NCBI GenBank assembly: GCA_965655465.1
Contig: CBFHGY010000012.1
Span: 1 to 40,584 of the forward strand
Direction of reading: 5' to 3'
DNA from: VMCP01 sp965655465
GTDB taxonomy: Bacteria > Bacteroidota > Bacteroidia > NS11-12g > UBA955
DNA length: 40,584 bases
Shown here: positions 33,633-40,584 of the stretch, in pieces
Layout of the letters: every line of letters begins with the position of its first letter
How positions within the stretch are numbered: the stretch's first letter is position 1
Made by a program: the position numbers and the translations under genes
The notes under the pieces: generated by a model
The model's input: only the letters and a program-made list of their open reading frames with translations
Told to the model about the DNA's origin: nothing
The model's database searches: none

Positions 33633-34621
33633 AAGTAGCCGTAATCGGTGCCACTGGTTTGGTGGGCACCAAAATGTTGCAGGTACTCCAAGAGCGCCAT
33701 TTCCCTATCACCGAACTCATTCCTGTAGCTTCTGAAAAAAGCGTGGGCAAACAAATTACTTTCGGGGGAAATTTATTCACGGTACAATCACTCGAATCGG
33801 CCGTGCTTGCAAAACCCGATATCGCACTATTTTCTGCCGGCGGCAGTACCTCTAAAGAATGGGCTCCCAAATTCGCAGAAGTAGGCACATACGTTATCGA
33901 CAACTCAAGCGCCTGGCGTATGGAACCCAATATTGCTTTGGTAGTTCCTGAAGTTAATGCCCAACATTTACAAAAAGATAGCTTCATTATCGCCAATCCC
34001 AACTGTTCTACCATCCAAATGGTGATGGCCTTAAAACCTTTACACGATTTATACGAACTTAATCGCGTGGTAGTAAGCACATACCAATCGGTAACAGGAA
34101 CGGGACAAGCGGCAGTAAAACAAATGTTCGACGAGCGCGAAGGCCGAGAAACCACTAACGTATATCCACACAGAATCGACCAAAATGTACTCCCACACAT
34201 CGATGTATTCTTAGAAAATGGATATACCAAGGAAGAAGAAAAAATGATGAAGGAAACCAAGAAGATAATGGGACTTCCGGATTTGAAGATAACCGCCACC
34301 ACGGTTCGTATACCCACTATGGGCGGTCACAGTGAAAGCATCAATATCAGTTTCCATAAAGAGCCCCAATTAAACGAAGTGCGTGAAGCCTTAACTGCGT
34401 TTCCAGGCGTAGTCGTTCAAGACCTTCCCCTGGAAAACCTATATCCAATGCCCCTTTTGGCACACGATAAAGACGAGGTTTTTGTAGGACGTATTCGCAA
34501 AGACGAGTCGGTAGAAAACGGACTTAATATCTGGGTGGTAGCCGATAATTTGCGCAAAGGCGCCGCAACCAATGCCGTACAAATCGCCGAAAAAATCATA
34601 GAAAACGGCTGGGTATCCTAA
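33629..34621 (+). CDS. asd: Aspartate-semialdehyde dehydrogenase
   Basis: NADPH-dependent enzyme that reduces aspartyl phosphate to aspartate semialdehyde, the entry to lysine/diaminopimelate, threonine and methionine synthesis. The 330 residues show VAVIGATGLVGTKML (nucleotide binding, residues 3-17), SAGGSTSKEW, DNSSAWRM, the catalytic Cys126 in IANPNCSTIQMVMALKPLHD, TYQSVTGTGQAAVKQM, and TTVRIPTMGGHSESINISF with the active-site His. The ATG overlaps the upstream lipoprotein stop by four bases. The minus strand also has a long open frame here, but it only mirrors this gene. Confidence 0.97.
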   Translation: MKVAVIGATGLVGTKMLQVLQERHFPITELIPVASEKSVGKQITFGGNLFTVQSLESAVLAKPDIALFSAGGSTSKEWAPKFAEVGTYVIDNSSAWRMEPNIALVVPEVNAQHLQKDSFIIANPNCSTIQMVMALKPLHDLYELNRVVVSTYQSVTGTGQAAVKQMFDEREGRETTNVYPHRIDQNVLPHIDVFLENGYTKEEEKMMKETKKIMGLPDLKITATTVRIPTMGGHSESINISFHKEPQLNEVREALTAFPGVVVQDLPLENLYPMPLLAHDKDEVFVGRIRKDESVENGLNIWVVADNLRKGAATNAVQIAEKIIENGWVS

Positions 34622-34644
34622 CCTTTTCACGTTTCATTTGTTCT

Positions 34645-35121
34645 TTGTTTTTGGAAAACACAGAATTAAATACCGACAATAAAGAAACAGAGATCGATAA
34701 CCGACCTCTGTTTCTTAAAGATGCGCGCTATCAAGGGGAATTGCATAATGCACCCTATGCCTTATCCGTTACTTCTCCTAAAATTGAGCCCTTAGATAAA
34801 CGTTTGCTCAAAGCCAATGCGCATGAAGCCATGCAGCATCAAGCAGAACAACAAATCCAAATGCTTAAAAAACAGGCTGAGTTGCTGATGAAACAAGCCC
34901 GTGCAATTGAAGAACGTTTAGAAGTTTCACATGCTATTTATCAAGCAGATATCAATTTTGAACCTGTAATAAACGGAATTTATCATTTGTATCAAAAGGA
35001 GAATGGCACCCAAGTTTTAAGCATGGTAGCTCCTTATGAATGGGGAAAAAGCATGCCCTTTGCACAGTATTTAAATACCGTAAGATTAATGGGCGATAGA
35101 ACTTGGGAAGTTTTATCTTGA
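34645..35121 (+). CDS. DUF2452 family protein (non-ATG start)
   Basis: A ~158-residue soluble protein. The helical centre (ANAHEAMQHQAEQQIQMLKKQAELLMKQARAIEERLEVSHAIYQADINFEPVINGIYHLYQKENGTQVLSMVAPYEWGK) matches by eye DUF2452: a helix rich in Gln/Lys/Glu followed by FEPVxGxxYHLYxKxxGxxxLSxxAPxxW. Family function is unknown. No ATG exists before the conserved region; TTG at 34645 or 34651 are the candidate starts, so the exact start is uncertain. It lies 23 bases after asd, probably on the same transcript. Confidence 0.75.
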   Translation: MFLENTELNTDNKETEIDNRPLFLKDARYQGELHNAPYALSVTSPKIEPLDKRLLKANAHEAMQHQAEQQIQMLKKQAELLMKQARAIEERLEVSHAIYQADINFEPVINGIYHLYQKENGTQVLSMVAPYEWGKSMPFAQYLNTVRLMGDRTWEVLS

Positions 35122-35182
35122 TTCTTCAAGGTTTGGAATTGCACATTATCGATAACCGCTAACATAAGTAAATATTCCCTTG

Positions 35183-35986
35183 CTACCATTGAGATAACTT
35201 ATCGATTGCGGCGCGAACACTGCCCTCTTTAAGTAAAATCAGTTGAGCGGTGTCATAATCCAGGCCGGTTTCTTCCATAATCATCCGAGTACCTCGATCC
35301 ACTAATTTATCGTTACTCAATTGCATATCTACCATTTTATTTCCTTTGACCCGCCCCATTCTAATGAGGGTTGCGGTACTTATCATATTCAAAGCCAACT
35401 TGGTAGCCGTGCCTGCTTTTAAGCGAGTTGAACCAGTAAGAAATTCAGGACCTGTAAGCAAAACCACAGGGAAATCTGCAATTTCTGCAATTGGCGATTG
35501 TGCATTACAAACGATACATCCCGTGGCAATTCCTATATTCTTGCAAGCCTGCAAGGCACCTAAAACATAAGGAGTGCGACCAGAGGCCGCTATGCCAATC
35601 ACAACATCATTTGCACCAATGGCATATCCCTGCAGATCTTTAAATCCTTGTTCCGTATCATCTTCTGCACGTTCAACCGCTTTGCGAATGGCAGAATCGC
35701 CCCCAGCGATAATTCCAATAACGGTATCGAAATCGACCCCAAAGGTTGGCGGACATTCCGAAGCGTCTACCACTCCTAACCTCCCGCTGGTACCTGCTCC
35801 CATATAAAACAGTCTCCCCCCCTTTTGCATATTTGAAACAATGCGATCTACCAACAATGCAATTGATGGGGTTTGAGTCCTTACAATTCCGGCTATACGG
35901 GCATCTTCATCATTCATCCCTTCTAGAATTTGAAGGGTATTCATAGTTTCGAGATTTTGATACGGGGATTCAGATTCGGTGTTCAT
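35183..35986 (-). CDS. murQ: N-acetylmuramic acid 6-phosphate etherase
   Basis: Cleaves the D-lactyl ether of MurNAc-6-phosphate to GlcNAc-6-phosphate, part of cell-wall sugar recycling. The 267 residues form one SIS (sugar isomerase) domain: GRLFYMGAGTSGRLGVVDASECPPTFG (catalytic Glu in SECPP), GGDSAIRKAVERAEDD, DVVIGIAASGRTPYVLGAL, LTGSTRLKAGTATKLALNMISTATLIRMGRVKGN and MVDMQLSNDKL. It is about 30 residues shorter than E. coli MurQ (298), mainly at the C-terminus, which is normal in Bacteroidota. No PTS (murP) or anmK gene is adjacent. Start ATG at 35986; a TATTTTTG box (35998-35991, minus) ends four bases before it, suggesting a very short leader. Confidence 0.95.
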   Translation of the reverse strand: MNTESESPYQNLETMNTLQILEGMNDEDARIAGIVRTQTPSIALLVDRIVSNMQKGGRLFYMGAGTSGRLGVVDASECPPTFGVDFDTVIGIIAGGDSAIRKAVERAEDDTEQGFKDLQGYAIGANDVVIGIAASGRTPYVLGALQACKNIGIATGCIVCNAQSPIAEIADFPVVLLTGPEFLTGSTRLKAGTATKLALNMISTATLIRMGRVKGNKMVDMQLSNDKLVDRGTRMIMEETGLDYDTAQLILLKEGSVRAAIDKLSQW

Positions 35987-36059
35987 ACGGCAAAAATACG
36001 CTTTCAGCGATAAGACATGGCGGTATACGTAATTTCCGTTGTTACTTTGCGTTATTGAT

Positions 36060-36431
36060 ATGAATACTGAAGATACATTAAATCAAGAAATAAAACACAA
36101 ATGGCTGCAGGTGGTGGCATTTATAGAAGAGAATTTCCAGAAAAAGCCCGATTTGAATGCCATTTTATTTCTTATTGGCATACGTGAACTCGGGGAACTC
36201 CCTGAAAAAAACTTCACAAAAGAAGAAAAAACACGATTGATGCATATTGCGAACTGCCGGGTATTGAGTTTTTCGGGATATTACCAAAAAACCGGTGTAA
36301 ATCGGAAAGGTTGGCCCGAATGGGAAAATGTGAAACCGCTTCCAAGTTTAAATATTTTTGAACAAGAGAACGTATTGCGTCAACACATAATTGAATACTT
36401 TGAAAGCGAAGATATCATTCAATTTCAATAA
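36060..36431 (+). CDS. Small hypothetical protein
   Basis: A 123-residue soluble protein with no signal or membrane segment. A start seven codons upstream is also open, but the ATG at 36060 fits the gap to murQ better. The segments KPDLNAILFLIGIRELGELP and FSGYYQKTGVNRKGWPEWENVKPLP look conserved in character (I recall similar uncharacterised Bacteroidota proteins), but I cannot assign a function. Divergent from murQ, with 73 bases between the starts. It ends about 30 bases before the rimP promoter. Confidence 0.7.
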   Translation: MNTEDTLNQEIKHKWLQVVAFIEENFQKKPDLNAILFLIGIRELGELPEKNFTKEEKTRLMHIANCRVLSFSGYYQKTGVNRKGWPEWENVKPLPSLNIFEQENVLRQHIIEYFESEDIIQFQ

Positions 36432-36462
36432 GCCGATTTTGGCCCGTAAACACATAAAACAC

Positions 36463-36494
36463 TTTGTTTTTTCTTGAAAAATTAACTATCTTTG
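36463..36494 (+). promoter_or_regulatory. Promoter of rimP-nusA-infB
   Basis: TTTG (36463-36466), exactly 20 bases, TATCTTTG (36487-36494): a near-ideal Bacteroidota promoter. Transcription should start near 36500, leaving about 60 bases of leader before the rimP ATG. Confidence 0.8.
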
Positions 36495-36519
36495 TAGAAC
36501 TTTTCCAACAAATAATCAG

Positions 36520-36551
36520 GAGGGGGCAAGCGAAAAGCAGTCCCCTTTTTT
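36520..36551 (+). terminator. Terminator-like hairpin in the rimP leader (possible attenuator)
   Basis: AGGGGG(C) at 36521-36527 pairs with (G)TCCCCT at 36540-36546, with an inner GC/GC step around GAAAA, followed directly by six T (36546-36551) and then the start codon at 36559. It has the form of an intrinsic terminator between promoter and gene. By analogy with E. coli, where NusA acts on its own leader, attenuation is a fair inference. Confidence 0.7.
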
Positions 36552-36558
36552 ATTGGGT

Positions 36559-37023
36559 ATGAAAAAACTAGGAGAAAAACTCAAAGAACTCATAAACGCA
36601 GAGGCCGCAAACTACAACCTCTTTGTAGTTCATTATTCGGTTAGTCCAACCGGCCTTTTCCGTTTTTACGTAGACAGTGAAACCGCTTTGTCCATGGGAG
36701 TTTTGACGGAATTTACCCGTCACATATCGCGTACGATAGACGAGGGCGAATTTGGTGAAACCCCGTTCACTTTTGAGATTTCCTCTCCTGGTGCTACTGA
36801 GCCGCTTCGAGAAGAGCGTCAGTTTGCCAAACATATCGGAAGAAGCTTGAAGATCGAGACCGAAGAAAACAGCTACAAAGGTCTGTTTACCGCTTTCGAA
36901 AATCGCATACTCACGATTCAAAACGAAACCAAAGAAAAGGGTAAAAAGAAAATCAACTTGGAAGAAGTGCACATACCCTTCGACCACATAAAAGAAGCAA
37001 CTATCATTTTAAGTTTTAAATAA
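36559..37023 (+). CDS. rimP: Ribosome maturation factor RimP
   Basis: Binds the 30S subunit and helps its late maturation. The 154-residue product has the two RimP domains: an alpha/beta N-domain (LFVVHYSVSPTGLFRFYVDSETALSMGVLTEFTRHISRTIDEGEFGETPFTFEISSPGATEPL, where SSPGATEPL is the family hallmark S-S-P-G-x-x-x-P-L) and an SH3-like C-domain (HIGRSLKIETEENSYKGLFTAFENRILTIQ). ATG at 36559 is chosen; a TTG two codons upstream is open. First gene of rimP-nusA-infB; the nusA ATG begins one base after the rimP stop. Confidence 0.93.
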   Translation: MKKLGEKLKELINAEAANYNLFVVHYSVSPTGLFRFYVDSETALSMGVLTEFTRHISRTIDEGEFGETPFTFEISSPGATEPLREERQFAKHIGRSLKIETEENSYKGLFTAFENRILTIQNETKEKGKKKINLEEVHIPFDHIKEATIILSFK

Positions 37024-37024
37024 C

Positions 37025-38278
37025 ATGAAAGCCAAAGTCAAAGATCTCGGAATTAATTTAGTGGAGAGTTTCTCCGAGTTTAAGGAATTCAAAAACATTG
37101 ACCGCGCCACCATGATGCGCGTTTTAGAAGATGTTTTCAGAAACATCCTAAAAAAGAAATTTGGTCAGGATGCCAATTTTGACATCATCATCAATACCGA
37201 AACCGGGGATATCGAAATGTACCACCTACGACTTATCGTTGAAGAGGGCGAAGTAGAAGATCCGTATTTGCACATAGCATTGCCCGATGCCCTTAAATTA
37301 GAGCCCGACTATCAAGTGGGTGAAGATTGTATTCAAGAAATTAGCTTGGAAGACTTTGGTCGCCGCAATGTATTGAATGCTCGTCAAGCCTTGATGAGCC
37401 GCATCATAGAACTAGAAAAAGACGAATTATTCCGCAAGTACACCGATAAACGCGGTGAGATTATTAACGGAGAAGTTTATAATGTTTGGAAACGTGAGAT
37501 TATGATTTTGGATGATGAGGGCAATGAACTTACGCTGCCTAAAGACCAAATGATCCCGCGCGATATGTACAAAAAAGGAGATGCTTTACGCGCCGTTATT
37601 CACGCTGTAGAAATGGATAAAGGTTCTCCAAAAATTATTTTATCTCGTACCTCTCCAGAATTCTTGGAACGACTTTTTGAATTGGAAGTGCCTGAAATTC
37701 TAGATGGATTAATTACGGTTAAGAAAATTGTGCGTGAACCCGGCGAGCGCGCCAAGGTAGCTGTAGAAAGTTACGACGATCGTATTGATCCTGTTGGTGC
37801 ATGCGTAGGCGTAAAAGGAGCTCGTATTCATGGAATCGTTCGCGAACTTCGCAATGAAAATATCGACGTAATCAATTACACCACAAACGATGCATTGTTT
37901 ATTCAACGCGCTATTCAACCCGCTGTAGTGAGTAAAATGGATATCGAAGGCAATACAGCCAACGTATTCCTTGAAAGCGATCAAGTTTCACTGGCCATCG
38001 GAAGAAGTGGTCATAATATTAAATTGGCGAGCAAACTTACCGGATACCAAATTGAAGTGTATCGCGTTAATGCCGTGGTTGAAGACGACGTAGATTTGGA
38101 AGAATTCTTGGATGAAATAGATGAATGGATCATCACTGAATTCAAACGCGTTGGCTTAGATACCGCTAAAGATGTTCTGCGTACTACAGTAGCAGATTTG
38201 CTTACTCGCACGGACTTAGAAGAAGAAACCATTTCGCAGGTACACCGTATTTTGCGTAAAGAATTTGACGAAGAATAA
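37025..38278 (+). CDS. nusA: Transcription termination/antitermination factor NusA
   Basis: RNA-polymerase-bound factor that controls pausing, termination and antitermination. The 417 residues hold the N-terminal polymerase-binding domain (~1-135), an S1 domain (GEIINGEVYNVWKREIMILDDEGNELTLPKDQMIPRDMYKKGDALRAVI, ~140-205), and two KH domains with VGACVGVKGARIHGIVREL and SLAIGRSGHNIKLASKLTGYQI. It stops soon after, with an acidic tail (EEFLDEIDEW...EEETISQVHRILRKEFDEE) in place of the two acidic repeats of enterobacterial NusA (~495 residues), as usual in Bacteroidota. It sits between rimP and infB; a 112-base hairpin-rich gap separates it from infB. Confidence 0.97.
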   Translation: MKAKVKDLGINLVESFSEFKEFKNIDRATMMRVLEDVFRNILKKKFGQDANFDIIINTETGDIEMYHLRLIVEEGEVEDPYLHIALPDALKLEPDYQVGEDCIQEISLEDFGRRNVLNARQALMSRIIELEKDELFRKYTDKRGEIINGEVYNVWKREIMILDDEGNELTLPKDQMIPRDMYKKGDALRAVIHAVEMDKGSPKIILSRTSPEFLERLFELEVPEILDGLITVKKIVREPGERAKVAVESYDDRIDPVGACVGVKGARIHGIVRELRNENIDVINYTTNDALFIQRAIQPAVVSKMDIEGNTANVFLESDQVSLAIGRSGHNIKLASKLTGYQIEVYRVNAVVEDDVDLEEFLDEIDEWIITEFKRVGLDTAKDVLRTTVADLLTRTDLEEETISQVHRILRKEFDEE

Positions 38279-38280
38279 TC

Positions 38281-38355
38281 AGGGTTTTACCCTAAAACAG
38301 GCGAAATCACAAGGCCTGTGGGAGGATTTTAATACAATCCTCCCAATTTCTTGGG
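38281..38355 (+). promoter_or_regulatory. Chain of stem-loops in the nusA-infB spacer
   Basis: Four perfect inverted repeats in 75 bases: AGGGT-TTT-ACCCT (38281-38293); ACAGGC...GCCTGT with an 11-base loop (38297-38319); GGGAGGATT...AATCCTCCC with a seven-base loop (38320-38344); and CCCAA-TTTC-TTGGG (38342-38355). The third and fourth share CCC at 38342-38344, so they cannot both form. No T run follows. A leader that controls infB or mRNA processing is inferred. Confidence 0.65.
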
Positions 38356-38390
38356 ATATCAGAAGGTTAATTTTAAATTTGAATTAAATT

Positions 38391-40584
38391 ATGGCGGTAT
38401 ACCGTTTAGCAAAAGTAGCAAGTGAATTAAACCGAAGCACGTCGGCAATAGCAGAATTCCTTCAAGAAAAAGGACATGAAGTAGACGCGCGTCCCACCTC
38501 TAAAATAACAGAGGAACAATACAAGGAATGTCTGAAAGAATTTTCTGCGGATAAGGCAATGAAAGAGGAGGCCGATAAACTCAAAAGTCAAAAGCCACTC
38601 AGAACAACCCCTATTCCTCAAGTTTCCACCCCCGTAGCTCCGGAAATCGTGGTCCCCGAACCACCAAAACCCGCTCCAATTGTTGAAAAGGTACCCGAAC
38701 CTACTCCCGTAGCAGAAATTCCAAGAGAAACAGAAAAAACCAATTCTGGTCTCAAAGTAATAGGTAAAATTGACCTTGAACCCAAGAAGAAAAAAACAGC
38801 TGAAGGAGTACCCACGGTAAAAACCGAAGTAGTCACTCCCAAAGTGGAAACACCTGTAAAAGAGGAAACAAAAACTGTAGAAGTGGCACAGCCAGTTCCT
38901 ACACCAGAACCTAAAAAACCAGAGCTTCCAAAAGAAGAAATTAAATCCACTGAGAAGAACATCGAATCTGTTCCTGTAACGAAAACTCCCACAAAAGAGA
39001 ATGCAGTGGAGCCCGTAAAGGCAAAAACTTCATCGCAGAAAATAAACAGCGATAAAGCAAATCAGGATAAAGCAAAAATCACAAAAGAACCCGAACCGCC
39101 TGTTGAGCCAGAGTACCTTGAAACAAAGAAAGAAATACTTTCCGGGCCAAAAGTACTGGGTAAAATCAACCTTCCTTCTGCAAAAGAAGGTAACAGCTCT
39201 TTAGCAAAAGAAGCGCGTAAGGATATGCAAGAAATTCGCAAAAAACGCAAACGCAAAGAGAAAGGCGTTGACGTGAAAGTTGCAGTTCAAGATACCATTA
39301 ATCGCGATAATCGCAATAAAGAAAACAAGGATTCCAATAGCAGCGCAAATAAACCTGCAGCGAACAAAGGCCCTGTAAATCCAAATGCGGTAAAATCTAA
39401 CGTGCGCAATACCATGAATAGAATGGGTAATGCAGGACGTAGAAATAACAATAAAGGTAAGAAACGTTACGAAGATCGTGAAGAACGTAATCGCCGTTTC
39501 GAAGAAGAAAGACGCCGTAAGGACGAGGAAAGTAAAATCTTAAAAGTTACCGAATTCTTGACCGCCAACGAACTTGCTAGTTTGATGAGCGTTCCTGTAA
39601 CCGCAGTAATTTCTAAATGTTTTGCCCTCGGAATCATGGTATCTATTAACCAAAGACTTGATGCAGAAACCATTCAATTGGTGGCAAGCGACTATAATTA
39701 CGATGTAACTTTCGTAGATGCTGAATCTACCATCGAAGCGGTAGATGACGAGGTAGATTCTGTAAATGACTTAAAACCACGCGCTCCTATTGTTACGGTA
39801 ATGGGTCACGTAGACCATGGTAAAACTTCGCTCCTGGATTATATTCGTAACGAAAATGTAATTGCTGGAGAAGCCGGAGGTATAACCCAGCATATCGGAG
39901 CCTATGAGGTAACGTTAAAAGGAGGCAAGAAAATCACATTCTTAGATACACCGGGTCACGAAGCCTTTACTGCGATGCGTGCTCGTGGAGCCAAAGTAAC
40001 GGATTTAGCCATCATAGTAATTGCAGCTGACGATTCAGTGATGCCTCAAACTAAGGAAGCCATTGCACACGCACAGGCTGCAGGCGTACCAATGGTTTTT
40101 GCATTTAACAAAATTGATAAAGACGGTGCTAATTCTGATAAAATACGTGAAGAATTGGCCCAGATGAATATCCTGGTTGAAGATTGGGGTGGAAAATTCC
40201 AAAGTCAAGAAATCAGTGCTAAAAAAGGATTAAACATCGATGAACTTCTCGAAAAAGTTTTGTTAGAAGCGGAATTGATGGATCTAAAAGCCAATCCCGA
40301 TCGCCGGGCCAAAGGAACGGTTATCGAAGCTACTCAAGAAAAAGGCCGCGGTATCGTATGTACATTACTCATTCAAAACGGAACCCTCCGTGTGGGAGAC
40401 CACATGGTAGCAGGTGCTCAATACGCTAAAGTACGTGCCATGTTCAATGAAAGAGGTACCCGCATCGATGAAGCACCACCAGCAACACCCGTTAAAATCC
40501 TAGGATTTTCGGATGCTCCAACCTCAGGAGATTTATTCGCAGTAATGGAGAATGAAGACGAAGCAAAATCATTAGCAAATAAAC
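38391..40584 (+). CDS. infB: Translation initiation factor IF-2 (3' end cut by window)
   Basis: GTPase that brings initiator tRNA to the ribosome. From the ATG at 38391, 731 codons are visible. An IF2 N-domain (VYRLAKVASELNRSTSAIAEFLQEKGHEVDARPTSKI, ~3-40) is followed by a long charged Pro/Glu/Lys linker (~55-290). The linker contains two copies of a short motif, GLKVIGKIDL and GPKVLGKINL, as often in Bacteroidota IF-2. A very basic segment (RKKRKRKEKG, NAGRRNNNKGKKR, EERRRKDEE) precedes the conserved core. The GTPase begins at VTVMGHVDHGKTS (G1 at residues 472-479), with DTPGHEAFTAMRARGA (G3) and FNKIDKDGAN (G4). The sequence ends in the beta-barrel domain II. Last visible gene of rimP-nusA-infB. 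Confidence 0.96.
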   Translation, partial: MAVYRLAKVASELNRSTSAIAEFLQEKGHEVDARPTSKITEEQYKECLKEFSADKAMKEEADKLKSQKPLRTTPIPQVSTPVAPEIVVPEPPKPAPIVEKVPEPTPVAEIPRETEKTNSGLKVIGKIDLEPKKKKTAEGVPTVKTEVVTPKVETPVKEETKTVEVAQPVPTPEPKKPELPKEEIKSTEKNIESVPVTKTPTKENAVEPVKAKTSSQKINSDKANQDKAKITKEPEPPVEPEYLETKKEILSGPKVLGKINLPSAKEGNSSLAKEARKDMQEIRKKRKRKEKGVDVKVAVQDTINRDNRNKENKDSNSSANKPAANKGPVNPNAVKSNVRNTMNRMGNAGRRNNNKGKKRYEDREERNRRFEEERRRKDEESKILKVTEFLTANELASLMSVPVTAVISKCFALGIMVSINQRLDAETIQLVASDYNYDVTFVDAESTIEAVDDEVDSVNDLKPRAPIVTVMGHVDHGKTSLLDYIRNENVIAGEAGGITQHIGAYEVTLKGGKKITFLDTPGHEAFTAMRARGAKVTDLAIIVIAADDSVMPQTKEAIAHAQAAGVPMVFAFNKIDKDGANSDKIREELAQMNILVEDWGGKFQSQEISAKKGLNIDELLEKVLLEAELMDLKANPDRRAKGTVIEATQEKGRGIVCTLLIQNGTLRVGDHMVAGAQYAKVRAMFNERGTRIDEAPPATPVKILGFSDAPTSGDLFAVMENEDEAKSLANK

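Noticed and set aside
33619..34317. Long open frame on the minus strand opposite asd (232 codons)
   Set aside because: It mirrors asd, which has every catalytic motif; the reverse product has no recognisable domain and a composition typical of an antisense frame.
35146..35155. Palindrome TTATCGATAA between DUF2452 gene and murQ
   Set aside because: A 10-bp AT-rich palindrome is expected by chance and has no loop or T run; TTATCGAT recurs only inside the murQ coding end.
38279..38390. Possible tRNA in the nusA-infB gap
   Set aside because: The stem-loops do not fold into a cloverleaf: no T-arm GTTCRA motif, no anticodon arm and no CCA-like acceptor stem.
38427..39673. Several minus-strand Ser/Val/Gly-rich open frames opposite infB
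   Set aside because: They come from reading the Glu/Lys/Pro-rich IF-2 linker backwards; no start signals and low-complexity composition.

Overview
The window is a stretch of a Bacteroidota chromosome, most likely Flavobacteriales or a near relative (inference from gene content; I ran no phylogeny). The evidence is TAnnTTTG promoter boxes in place of -35/-10 elements, three proteins with the type IX secretion (T9SS) C-terminal sorting domain, two TonB-dependent receptors with carboxypeptidase-like N-terminal domains, a DUF4249 lipoprotein, and a short NusA without acidic repeats. Two 10-N runs (21926-21935 and 26579-26588) show the assembly was scaffolded. No tRNA, rRNA, CRISPR array, insertion sequence or prophage was seen.

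Layout. 1-2258 (-): ribosomal operon rplM-rpsI-rpsB-tsf, with tsf cut by the window edge. 2390-7588 (-): a secreted Gly/Trp-rich protein, the tRNA hydroxylase trhO, a T9SS-exported Omp28-like protein, and a tRNA-dihydrouridine synthase. 7620-12730 (+): a CPBP membrane protease, cdsA, a 393-base non-coding spacer rich in hairpins and repeats, then sucA. 12796-21560 (-): a tight six-gene run: lamin-tail T9SS protein, TonB receptor, T9SS endonuclease I, nadC, thioredoxin-like protein, rlmD. 21681-24532 (+), divergent from that run: a 5'-nucleotidase split into a C-domain lipoprotein and a Tat-type catalytic protein, then an RluD-type pseudouridine synthase. 24611-25699 (-): PaaE-like flavin/2Fe-2S reductase. 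25866-26971 (+): degenerate arginase/formimidoylglutamase-family protein. 27099-31526 (-): DUF4249 lipoprotein, TonB receptor, thyA. 31645-35121 (+): pyruvate dehydrogenase E2, a TrpF-like protein, a tiny lipoprotein, asd, DUF2452 protein. 35183-35986 (-): murQ. 36060-40584 (+): a small hypothetical protein, then rimP-nusA-infB, with infB cut by the window edge.

The most interesting region is 15628-23458. A surface-exported nuclease, a co-transcribed outer-membrane TonB receptor, a lamin-tail surface protein and a split exported 5'-nucleotidase sit back to back around one 120-bp divergent promoter region. I infer a nucleic-acid scavenging locus: cut extracellular DNA/RNA, dephosphorylate nucleotides, and take up products. 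Other notable signals are a terminator-like hairpin in the rimP leader, a chain of stem-loops with a mutually exclusive pair between nusA and infB, promoter boxes exactly 7 nt before three start codons (possible leaderless mRNAs), an alternating-histidine tract in the arginase-like protein, and two assembly gaps that each look only about 2 bases long.
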